Made by a program: the position numbers and the translations under genes. Of a stretch of 64,000 bases of DNA, positions 33,056-41,800 are shown one piece after another. The notes under the pieces are model-generated. The model made no database searches and was not told the origin of the DNA. It worked only from the letters and a program-made list of their open reading frames with translations. Each line of letters starts with the position of its first letter. Within the stretch, counting starts at the first letter, position 1. The stretch comes from Flavobacterium covae. GTDB lineage: Bacteria; Bacteroidota; Bacteroidia; Flavobacteriales; Flavobacteriaceae. The stretch covers positions 496,001-560,000 of the forward strand of contig CP067379.1 of NCBI GenBank assembly GCA_019565575.1, read 5' to 3'.

Positions 33056-33553
33056 ATGGATTTAGTATTGCTAATTATTGGTTTTCTTTGTGTTTTAATA
33101 GGAGTTATAGGTAGTGTTTTGCCTGCTTTACCAGGTCCTAGTTTGAGTTGGATTGGGTTGCTTTTTTTGTATTTTACAAAGACTGTGCCTATTAATTATT
33201 GGGTTTTAGGAAGTACTTTTCTAATTACTCTTTTTATCATAATTCTTGATTATCTGATTCCTTCATTAGGAACAAAACGTTTAGGAGGATCTAAATATGG
33301 TGTGTGGGGAGCTAATATTGGATTAATTGTAGGTCTTTTTATTCCTCCTTTTGGCTTTGTAATTGGTCCTTTTATTGGAGCTTGTTTAGGTGAGTTATAT
33401 TTTGATTCTCAAAATTTTTCAAGAGCATTTAAAGCGGCATTAGGAGCTTTTATTGGTTTTATTGCCTCTACTCTGATCAAATTAACCGTTTGTATAGCTT
33501 ATTTAGGTTGGTATATGTATGTTTTTTGGACTTATAGAAATCAATGGGTATAA
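33056..33553 (+). CDS. DUF456 domain membrane protein
   Basis: 166 residues from ATG 33056 (MDLVLLIIGFLCVLIG). The frame is open 21 codons upstream, but those residues look non-coding and overlap the divergent lipoprotein's start. Four to five helices with the family's glycine-rich pattern (IGSVLPALPGPSLSWIG, LGGSKYGVWGANIGLI, GPFIGACLGELYF). Function unknown. Confidence 0.83.
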   Translation: MDLVLLIIGFLCVLIGVIGSVLPALPGPSLSWIGLLFLYFTKTVPINYWVLGSTFLITLFIIILDYLIPSLGTKRLGGSKYGVWGANIGLIVGLFIPPFGFVIGPFIGACLGELYFDSQNFSRAFKAALGAFIGFIASTLIKLTVCIAYLGWYMYVFWTYRNQWV

Positions 33554-33685
33554 AAAGTCTAATAATAATTCTTTGTTTTTATGTTGAATTTTAGTTTAAA
33601 TGATTCGTTAATTTATTGTGGAGATAGTTTGTTATTTCAAAAAACTCATTATCTAATAGACTGAGAAAATATAATATATATTCAA

Positions 33686-34251
33686 TTATTTCCCATTAAA
33701 AGCAGTCATTGTGTTGCCTAAACCAGCTAAAGCAAAAGACTCAATTGCTGCGGAAGATTGTTCTAAACGTTCAGTTAATTTTTCTTTTTCTATTTCATCC
33801 CATTCGCCTAATACATAATCTACTTGTTTGCCTTTTTTAAAATCATCACTTATACCAAATCGAAATCTAGGATACTCAGTTGAATTAAGTAATAATTGTA
33901 TGTTTTTTAATCCATTATGACCTCCGTCACTTCCTTTAGGTTTTATGCGTAAAGTTCCAAAAGGTAAGTTTAAGTCATCGGTAATGACAAGAATATTTTC
34001 TTTTCAATTTTCTCCTTATCCATCCAGTATTGAACGGCCTTGCCACTTAAATTCATATATGTGTTAGGTTTTAGCAGAAATAAAGTTCTTCCTTTTAGTT
34101 TTATTTCAGCTACTGTTCCTAGTTTAGCGATAGTAAATTCTACATTATGCTTTTTAGCTAAGAAATCAACTACTTTAAAACCTATATTGTGGCGTGTATT
34201 AATATATTCAGCACCTATATTGCCTAAACCTACTATTAAAAACTTTTTCAT
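33686..34251 (-). CDS. pth: Peptidyl-tRNA hydrolase, one frameshift
   Basis: Recycles peptidyl-tRNA; about 188 residues. The catalytic region is visible: [19 protein letters not shown] (His in TRHNIG), [12 protein letters not shown], then after the break [10 protein letters not shown] and [13 protein letters not shown]. The frame breaks at an A4 tract (plus-strand T at 34001-34004, should be 5) between EKIEK and [10 protein letters not shown]; the stop is at 33686-33688. Essential in most bacteria, so an error is likely. Downstream of rplY, a classic pairing. Confidence 0.92.
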
Positions 34252-34291
34252 TTGATAATACTAAATATATACAAAAGAGTATTGAGAATAA

Positions 34292-34319
34292 AAAAGTGCC
34301 CACAATGGTGAGCACTTTT
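34292..34319. terminator. Hairpin terminator between rplY and pth
   Basis: Arms AAAAGTGC (34292-34299) and GCACTTTT (34312-34319), with an inner CCA/TGG pairing in the loop and A/T runs on both sides. It would reduce read-through from rplY into pth. Confidence 0.8.
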
Positions 34320-34337
34320 GAAAATATTTTGAGGAAA

Positions 34338-34946
34338 TTATTTTTTCTTTCCTTTTGCTCCTTTTTCTGCTTTTGCAGCTTCTTGAGCAGCTTTCATTGC
34401 AGCACGTGAAATTCTTACTTGACATACTACAGTGTTATCTGGATGTAAGAATTTGTAAGTAGCTGTGTGTAATTTAGTAATATATAATTTATTACCCATT
34501 TCTAATTCAGAAATATCTGTTTCGATAAAATCTGGTAAGTTAGCTGGTAAAGCTTTAACTTTTAGTTTACGTTGGTTAAGACGTAATACACCACCAGCCA
34601 TAACTCCTTTAGAATTACCAACAACTTTTACAGGGATTTCCATAGTAACTTCTTTGTTTTCAAATAATTGGTAGAAGTCAATATGTAAAATTTTGTCTGT
34701 TACTGGGTGAACCTGTATGTCTTGTAATACAGCGTTGAAAGTTTTACCATTCTCTAATTCAATCACAACAGTGTGTGCATTAGGAGTGTAAACCAAGTTT
34801 TTGAACGCTTTTTCTTCAGCAGCGAAGTGTACTGGTTGATCTCCTCCGTATAATACGCAAGGAATCATTCCAGCATTACGTAAGGCTTTAGTAGATACTT
34901 TACCCACGCTTTCTCTTTCAGATCCTTTAATTGTAATTGATTTCAT
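34338..34946 (-). CDS. rplY: 50S ribosomal protein L25/general stress protein Ctc
   Basis: 202 residues, the long TL5/CTC form: N-terminal 5S rRNA-binding domain ([26 protein letters not shown]) plus the C-terminal beta domain ([19 protein letters not shown]) and a charged tail of alternating Ala, Lys and Glu. It binds 5S rRNA in the large subunit. It lies 30 bases after prs, the usual gene order. Confidence 0.95.
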   Translation of the reverse strand: MKSITIKGSERESVGKVSTKALRNAGMIPCVLYGGDQPVHFAAEEKAFKNLVYTPNAHTVVIELENGKTFNAVLQDIQVHPVTDKILHIDFYQLFENKEVTMEIPVKVVGNSKGVMAGGVLRLNQRKLKVKALPANLPDFIETDISELEMGNKLYITKLHTATYKFLHPDNTVVCQVRISRAAMKAAQEAAKAEKGAKGKKK

Positions 34947-34976
34947 TTAAAAATATATAAAAATTAATAATATAAT

Positions 34977-35918
34977 TTACATAATAAATTTGCTACTTAT
35001 AGAATTGTTAGAATGTACCATACGCATTACATCTGCAAATAATTCGGTACAGCTTACAACTTTTATTTTAGCTGATGTTCTTTTTAGTGGTATTGAATCG
35101 GTAACAATCAACTCCGTTAGACTTGAATTTTCTATTCTCTCAGTTGCATCTCCAGATAAAATAGCATGAGTACAAATTGCACGTACACTTAAAGCACCTT
35201 TTTCTAGCATAAGATCAGCGGCTTTAGCTAATGTGCCCCCTGTGTCTATCATATCATCAACAAGAATAACATTTCGTCCTTTTACTTCTCCAATTAATTC
35301 CATTGATTCAATGACATTTGCTGCTTTCCTTTGTTTATAGCATATTACCACATCCGAACTTAGGAATTTAGAATAAGCATAAGCCCTTTTTGACCCCCCC
35401 ATGTCAGGAGATGCTATTGTTAAGTTTTTCAATCCTAATGATTGGACATAAGGTAGAAAAATGGTAGAAGCAAATAAATGATCTACTGGTTTTTCAAAGA
35501 AACCTTGAATTTGATCAGCATGTAAATCCATTGTCATGATTCGAGTAGCTCCTGCGCTTTCAAGTAATTTTGCTACTAATTTTGCGCCTATAGGAACTCT
35601 TGGTTTGTCTTTTCTATCTTGTCGAGCCCAACCAAAGTAAGGAATTACGGCTGTTATGTGTCTTGTTGAAGCTCTTTTCGCAGCGTCAATCATAAGTAGG
35701 AGTTCCATTAAATTGTCAGAACTCGGAAATGTTGAACACACAATGAACACTCGTAATCCTCTTATTGATTCCTCAAAAGAAGGTTGAAATTCACCATCAC
35801 TATAATGTGAGAACGTTACTTTTCCTAGCTTTACACCGTATTTATCGGCAATTTTTTCCGCTAGGTATACACTTTTCGAACAAGCAAATATTTTTGCTTC
35901 TGGCTCTAAATGTGGCAT
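34977..35918 (-). CDS. prs: Ribose-phosphate pyrophosphokinase
   Basis: Makes PRPP from ribose 5-phosphate and ATP. 313 residues, full length. The class I features are present: an ATP-binding region (HYSDGEFQPSFEESIRG), the flexible loop WARQDRKDKPRVPIGAK, and the PRPP-binding loop VILVDDMIDTGGTLAKA. The frame is intact. It heads a prs-rplY-pth group. Confidence 0.95.
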   Translation of the reverse strand: MPHLEPEAKIFACSKSVYLAEKIADKYGVKLGKVTFSHYSDGEFQPSFEESIRGLRVFIVCSTFPSSDNLMELLLMIDAAKRASTRHITAVIPYFGWARQDRKDKPRVPIGAKLVAKLLESAGATRIMTMDLHADQIQGFFEKPVDHLFASTIFLPYVQSLGLKNLTIASPDMGGSKRAYAYSKFLSSDVVICYKQRKAANVIESMELIGEVKGRNVILVDDMIDTGGTLAKAADLMLEKGALSVRAICTHAILSGDATERIENSSLTELIVTDSIPLKRTSAKIKVVSCTELFADVMRMVHSNNSISSKFIM

Positions 35919-36098
35919 TAGGTTGTTTTTTTATATCAATCAAACTAATTTCTGAGTTTTATAAAATCTAAAAATTAATTTAGTTGATTGTAGTTAGTTA
36001 TGTGTTGTGTTGCATTCAATGCGCTGCAAATTTAAAAATTAAAATCAACTTGAAAACATATTTTTTGATATTTTTTTATGATTATTCATTTTTTTGTT

Positions 36099-36106
36099 TA
36101 CATTTG
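36099..36106 (+). promoter_or_regulatory. -7 promoter box for tRNA-Leu
   Basis: TACATTTG matches TAnnTTTG, 18 bases before the tRNA 5' end. The upstream TTG candidate (36065-36067) is too far to be a good -33 element. Confidence 0.5.
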
Positions 36107-36124
36107 CACTCACAATTCAGCAAT

Positions 36125-36204
36125 GCCCGGATGGCGGAATTGGTAGACGCGCACGACTCAAACTCGTGTTCTTCGGAGTGTGGGTTCGATTCCCACTCCG
36201 GGTA
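36125..36204 (+). tRNA. tRNA-Leu (anticodon CAA)
   Basis: Acceptor stem GCCCGGA (36125-36131) pairs with TCCGGGT ahead of discriminator A36204; no CCA is encoded. Anticodon stem CACGA/TCGTG encloses loop CTCAAAC, anticodon CAA. A long variable arm (TTCTTCGGAGT region) marks a class II tRNA. The T-arm GTGGGTTCGATTCCCAC is canonical. Confidence 0.96.
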
Positions 36205-36209
36205 CTTTT

Positions 36210-36250
36210 AAAATCCTTAGCAATCTATGAAATAGAAAGTTAAGGATTTT
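36210..36250 (+). terminator. Terminator of tRNA-Leu
   Basis: AAAATCCTTA (36210-36219) pairs with TAAGGATTTT (36241-36250), followed by TTG and a T-rich stretch; the loop is 21 bases and can fold further. Confidence 0.75.
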
Positions 36251-36403
36251 TTGTTTCTTAACTTGTACGATTTTTGTATTGTAAAAGGATGAAGTCCAAA
36301 ACCTGTGGATTTGATAAATTAGGCATATAAATTTGCAAGTCTAAAAAGAAAGAATTCTATATTTCTTACGCCTCTAAACAAAACACATTAATACATATTT
36401 TGT

Positions 36404-36870
36404 TTAGTAAACCATACAACTAACATATAACTTCCTGTGACATGAATTATCGTCTAAATTTATATTTTCTTTTATTCCTGTAAATGATTTACCATTATGT
36501 TTTATAGAACCATTCACTTTTAATTTTTCCCAGTTTTGCAACTCAAAATATTTTATCATTTTATTTACTATTAGGAAAGCCCCCCTTCCGTTATATAAAA
36601 ACAATGCAGACAAGTAACCATTTGCTCACTCTCATTACTTTTTTTATTAACCTTCCATCTTATAACAATTTTAATATCAAGCGCTCTAATATCTGCAACA
36701 CTGGTAATGTTTTGTTTATCTTTTATTAATTCGTTCAAAACTAACACCTCCGTATGAATTCCTGGTCTCTGAGCATTTGTAAGTTTGCTTAAACTAATTT
36801 TCTCGCTATATAGCTTTTCATACAATTTACCATCACTATAATTCGAGCAATCTTTCCTTATAAAATCCAT
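36404..36870 (-). pseudogene. Orphan YwqJ-like deaminase domain (polymorphic toxin C-terminus), one frameshift
   Basis: About 155 residues after repair. The zinc-deaminase pattern of the YwqJ group is present: LTNAQRPGIHTEVLVLNEL (HxE) and QMVTCLHCFYITEG (CxxC). Such domains normally form the toxic C-terminus of Rhs, LXG or T9SS-delivered polymorphic toxins and act on nucleic acid or nucleotides. Here there is no delivery domain: the frame starts with MDFIRKDCSN. It breaks at G6 (plus-strand C at 36580-36585, needs 7) between ITEGG and AFLIVNKMIKYF. No immunity gene was recognised. It is probably a displaced toxin cassette in a decayed region. Confidence 0.6.
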
Positions 36871-37122
36871 ATATTCTATATGTTTTGTAAAAAAGAATGC
36901 AAAGTTTTTGTGAAATTATTATATTTATGTTAGATTTTTCCAGAGACTTATTGCAATATCATTTCTTATTGTATTTTGTTCTTATATTTCCATTGGGCAG
37001 ATTACAAGATGAAACTTTCATAGCATCAAGAGAACCATCATTTTCATTTGTTACAATATTTAAAGAATCTTGATTATGAATTCCCTCATAATCAATAGAT
37101 TCAACGATATTGTACTAAAAAA
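36871..37122. other. Gene-free part of the decayed island
   Basis: No frame with recognisable similarity. AT-rich sequence between the deaminase remnant and the IS256 remnant. Confidence 0.5.
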
Positions 37123-37188
37123 GTGTGTAAAGAAAAAAATGTAATCTTAGTATTACAGAAAAAAAATACACAAATAAACTTTACACAC
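37123..37188. repeat. Nested inverted repeats at the IS256-type remnant
   Basis: GTGTGTAAAG (37123-37132) and CTTTACACAC (37179-37188) are perfect 10-base inverted repeats; between them TGTAAT and ATTACA form a second hairpin. GTGTGTAAAG-like sequences occur at the ends of many IS256-family elements, so this may be two abutting IS ends or a miniature derivative. Confidence 0.5.
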
Positions 37189-37552
37189 AACCAAATTTCA
37201 GAATTATTATTGAAAATAGCAAATAGTCATAACGGTTCCAATATTTTATTACAAATGACTTTAGAAGTCTTTATGAAGTCAGAAAGAAGTCTTCATAAAG
37301 AAGAAAAACCAGATGATTTAGTCAATGGCTATCCATTTAGAAAAGCAAAGGGTAATGATAAAGAACTTGTTTTAAAAGTACCTAGAACAAGAAGTAGTAC
37401 ATTTTATCCAGCTCTATTAAGTATCTTAAGAGGTAGGGTTGACCACAGAACAGATTAGCGATATTTATGAAGAACTTTATGCTAAAGATTATAGTAAACA
37501 ACAAATAAGCTATTTAATGAAAGATAGCCCAGAAGAAAAGAGTCTTCGTTGA
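37123..37552 (+). pseudogene. IS256-family (mutator-type) transposase fragment
   Basis: N-terminal part of a mutator-type transposase: an early amphipathic helix with LLQMTLEVFMKSER, then the conserved VLKVPRTRSSTFYP (compare the TPRDRxxxFEP motif of the family). After a frame break near 37435-37445 it continues as LTTEQISDIYEELYAKDYSKQQI. The DDE catalytic domain is missing; the fragment ends around 37552. It is a dead remnant. Confidence 0.75.
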
Positions 37553-37619
37553 ACCTAATACCATTTAAACTTTGAAATTTACCCATAATACTATTTTTCA
37601 ACCTTAAGATTGTCCAAAA

Positions 37620-37695
37620 AGTTCACAATCTTTTCGACCAAAGCGAGAAATCACATAATATTTATTATGAGACTCCTTCTTACATGGGAGTGACA
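37620..37695. repeat. Degenerate dispersed palindromic element
   Basis: The GCGAGAAATCACATAATA segment and its partial complement TTATGAGACTCC...GGGAGTGACA form an imperfect hairpin resembling the one at 3630-3678 (GAGATCACAT/ATGTGATTTCTC). I read it as a decayed member of the same intergenic repeat family. Confidence 0.35.
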
Positions 37696-37778
37696 AACTG
37701 GATGTTGATTTAGTTACTATCCTATAAAAGCAATAAAATTAATGTTGGTTCTCGATGCGCTTCGCGCTCTAACTAGCG

Positions 37779-38114
37779 ATGATTTCGATTATATACTTAA
37801 CCCTTTGTTCTAGTTGTTTTAAAAATAAAAAAACAGATCGAGAATTTTACTTTTTAATCCAGTATATTTTAAGTTTAAATGGTATTAGTAATCATAAAGC
37901 AACAGAATTAAAGATTATGATAATTGATAATACAGCATTTCGTTCCACAAAAGATGTAATAATTCCTGAGAACATATTTCTGTTACCAATTCCTTCATAT
38001 TCTCCAGAACCCAAGCCTACTGAAAGAATCTGACAATGAATGAAAGATAAAATTTCAATGAAAATTTATGATACTCTAGCCGACTTAAAGACAAAATTGG
38101 AAGAATCTATTAAG
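37779..38114 (+). pseudogene. IS630-family transposase C-terminal fragment with in-frame stops
   Basis: The end of a DDE transposase of the IS630/Tc1 type: IMIIDNTAFRSTKDVIIPENI (second Asp) and PIPSYSPEPKPTERI (the PYSPELNPxE-type Glu motif). It then reads ERI-TGA-CAA-TGA-ATG-AAA; both TGA codons stand where Trp is usual in the family (ERIWQW). The frame stays open to a TAA at 38112-38114. The N-terminal half is missing. Transposition activity is not expected. Confidence 0.78.
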
Positions 38115-38850
38115 TGAATAACAGACTGTGATTTTTATATAAATTTACAGTGTTTTTAAATTTTGGATTTTACAAAAACACAATTGTTGTGAAATTTTCA
38201 CTAAATAACCAGAAAAAACTATTAATTTTACGCAATAAAAATACTAAAAAATAAAAACCATATCCTATAAAACAATGTATATAAGATGTTGCTTTATGAG
38301 TCTATTTTAGATGTTGAAAAATAAATTAATCTTACCGCTTTGCCACTTCTATGAGCCTATTAAATTAGGTTTTTAGTGTTCTGATAAAATATCAACAAGA
38401 TAGTGTGTAATAATTTAAATATTTTCAGATACGAAATATAGCAATATACATTGTGTGGGTTAAAAAAGAATAAATTAGTGTATAATAACAAAAAAATATA
38501 ATATGACGTAAAAAATAAAATTTAAATAATTACTTCACAATTTATTTTTCTAAGTGAATTGTTTTACTAAAAAATGGGTCATAATTTTGAGATTATAGTC
38601 TTACGATCTTTAAAAAGATAGAACGTTTCGATTACATTAATTTTTTAGTTTATTACGGGTATTGTAGGTTGTATTTAACCTTATCAAGAAGGTAAAAGTC
38701 TTATTGAAATCAATATAGCTTTTGGTTATATCTTTTTAGTCTTAATAATAATAAGTTTATTTTAGAACATTAAAGAGATAATATTTTAAGTAATATAATA
38801 TGTGTAAAACATATTTTTAAAACCTTATTCTAAAATTTAAAATTTAATAT
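38115..38850. other. Gene-free leader region of adhesin 2
   Basis: About 730 AT-rich bases without a credible gene. It contains the second adhesin leader element (38196-38253), a small hairpin (CCTATTAAATTAGG near 38355) and only very short frames. No clear TAnnTTTG box precedes the adhesin 2 start. Confidence 0.55.
38196..38253 (+). promoter_or_regulatory. Adhesin leader element, copy 2
   Basis: Nearly the same ~57 bases as at 15277-15335. In copy 1 the adhesin ATG follows directly; here the next adhesin ATG is about 600 bases away, so DNA has been inserted or an original adhesin start has been lost. Confidence 0.5.
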
Positions 38851-41800
38851 ATGGTCGAAAAAATACCAAAAACATTTAGACATAAATTTAGAAGCTTAAT
38901 TTTTCTAATTTGTCTTACCACATTATTCTTTTTACCTGTTCAAAAGTCATATTCGCAATGTGGAACTGGTTTTCAGCAAGGAGGCTTTTTGATGAATGTA
39001 AGCAATAAGATTTATTCTGTTAATATTAGAACAGGTAAGTCTACTTTTATAACTACTAGTCCTTTTGTAAGTGGAGTAGGATTGGCAGGTCTGAATTCTT
39101 TTGCTACTGATGCGGCAAATAGAGTAATGTATTATACCGATACTAATAATAATGTATCTAATGCTGCTTTGTATGCCTACAATATAGCTACTAATACGCA
39201 TGTTGTAGTATCTCCAAATGTCACAGCCCAAGGGATAACATTAGGAACAGCAGGTGTAGGTTCTGGAGGAGCCGCTTTTGATGGAGGGTTTTTATATTTG
39301 GCGATAGAACAATCCCTTACAGGGACGACTAATCCTGATACAGTAATTTATAGATGTACGATGTCAGCTGATGGTTTGACATTAGTTAATGCTATACCTG
39401 TAATCCAGATTGACGAAGCGGATTCTATGGGAGATTTTGCTGTTATAGGAAATCTAATAGTTAGAACTTCTGGTGGTCAAATTTTTGAGTATACAATACC
39501 AGCAACTTACAACTTTGGTACCAATACAGCAGCTTCTACTACAGTATCAGGAAGTAATACTTATATATCTCAAATAGCGCAGGATCATCTGAATAATTTA
39601 TGGCTAGTTGGAGATAGAGTTAGACAATATGATCCAGCTACTCATACTATCTCAGGAACAGAAGTAAATACTACATCTGATGGGATTTCTGATATAGAAT
39701 CTCCATTTGATGCAGGTGGATGTGTTGCTGCAGATGCTGTTATAGGAGGTAGGGTTTACAGAGATAATAATAATAATGGTATTTTTGATGGTGTAGACTT
39801 AGGAATAGCTGGAGTAACAATTGATATTTATGATGATATAAATAAGAATGGAGTTGTTGATGGAACAGATCTTTTACTAACAACTGTTACTACTGGAGTA
39901 GGAGGTTTTTATACTGTAAACAATTTATTACCAGGTGATTATAATATAAGGATAGCTGATACAGGAAATATTATCGGAGGAAGTGCTATTTCAACTACAG
40001 GGGGTAGTACACAATCAGAAGAATTATCCATATCAGAATCAAATTTAACACATGATTTTGGATATTTTACCCCTAATTCAAATTTAGGCATAACAAAAAC
40101 AGTAAGTAATACTACACCAAATGTAGGTAGTAATGTAACTTTTACACTAACAGTGACTAATGCAGGACCAAGTAATGCAACGGGAGTTACCGTAAATGAT
40201 TTACTTCCTTCGGGATATACTTTTGTTAGCAACTCATCTTCTGTAGGAACGTATAATTCAGGAACGGGAGTTTGGACTATTGGTACATTAGCAAATGGAG
40301 CTATAGGAACATTAAATATAGTAGCAACGGTTAAAGATACGGGTAGTTATGTAAATACAGCTACTGTAACAGGAACTGAAGTAGACCCTTCATTAGGTGA
40401 TAACACCTCAACGAGTATACCTATTCCTAAAAATGTAATAGATGCAGTAGATGACCCATCGGTTATAGTTGTAAGTCTAAATACACCGGTTGTTGTTCCA
40501 GTAAACGTAACAGCTAATGATAAGATAAATGGAGTAGCAGTAACCCCAGTTAATACCAATGTAACTCCTGTTACAAATGGTTCATTAAGTGTAGATGCAA
40601 ATGGAAACATAACAGTAGCGGCAAACACTCCATCAGGAGTTTATAATGTTACATATCAATTATGTGAAGCAGATTTAGTTACGGGCTTAAATATAACTCC
40701 AGCAAACTGCGATACTGCAACTGCCATAGTAGAAGTTAAAAACGACTTAATAGCTAAAAATGATAATTTAGGAACCGTAGCCACTTCTGCCACAGCAACT
40801 ACAGTAGCAGGAAGCGTTTTAGCCAATAATGGAAACGGAGCCGATACGTTAAATGGCGTTGCAGTAACCACAGCCAACACAGATGTAACCCCTGTTACAA
40901 CAGGTCCTATCCGTATTGATGCAGATGGTAATGTAACGATCCAGCCAGGTACAGCAAGTGGTACATACACAATTCCTTATACAATTTGTGAAACAGGAGC
41001 AACCCCAGTAAACTGTAAAACAGCCAATATAACTGTAGAAGTTAAAAACGAATTAATAGCTAAGAATGATAATTTAGGAACCGTAGCCACTTCTGCCACA
41101 GCAACTACAGTAGCAGGAAGCGTTTTAGCCAATAATGGAAACGGAGCCGATACATTAAATGGCGTTGCAGTAACCCCAGCCAACACAGATGTAACCCCTG
41201 TTACAACAGGTCCTATCCGTATTGATGCAGATGGTAATGTAACGATCCAGCCAGGTACAGCAAGTGGTACATACACAATTCCTTATACAATTTGTGAAAC
41301 AGGAGCAACCCCAGTAAACTGTAAAACAGCCAATATAACTGTAGAAGTTAAAAACGAATTAATAGCTAAGGATGATAATTTAGGAACCGTAGCCACTTCT
41401 GCCACAGCAACTACAGTAGCAGGAAGCGTTTTAGCCAATAATGGAAACGGAGCCGATACGTTAAATGGCGTTGCAGTAACCACAACCAACACAGATGTAA
41501 CCCCTGTTACAACAGGTCCTATCCGTATTGATGCAGATGGTAATGTAACGATCCAGCCAGGTACAGCAAGTGGTACATACACAATTCCTTATACAATTTG
41601 TGAAACAGGAGCAACCCCAGTAAACTGTAAAACAGCCAATATAACTGTAGAAGTTAAAAACGACTTAATAGCTAAAAATGATAATTTAGGAACCGTAGCC
41701 ACTTCTGCCACAGCAACTACAGTAGCAGGAAGCGTTTTAGCCAATAATGGAAACGGAGCCGATACGTTAAATGGCGTTGCAGTAACCACAGCCAACACAG

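Noticed and set aside
33581-33664. 27-codon frame with LIYCGDSL resembling the start of a DNA methyltransferase
   Set aside because: Too short, stops at once, and no downstream frame continues the similarity.
36125-36870. tRNA-Leu as an integration site with att repeats
   Set aside because: I found no repeat of the tRNA 3' end downstream and no integrase gene.
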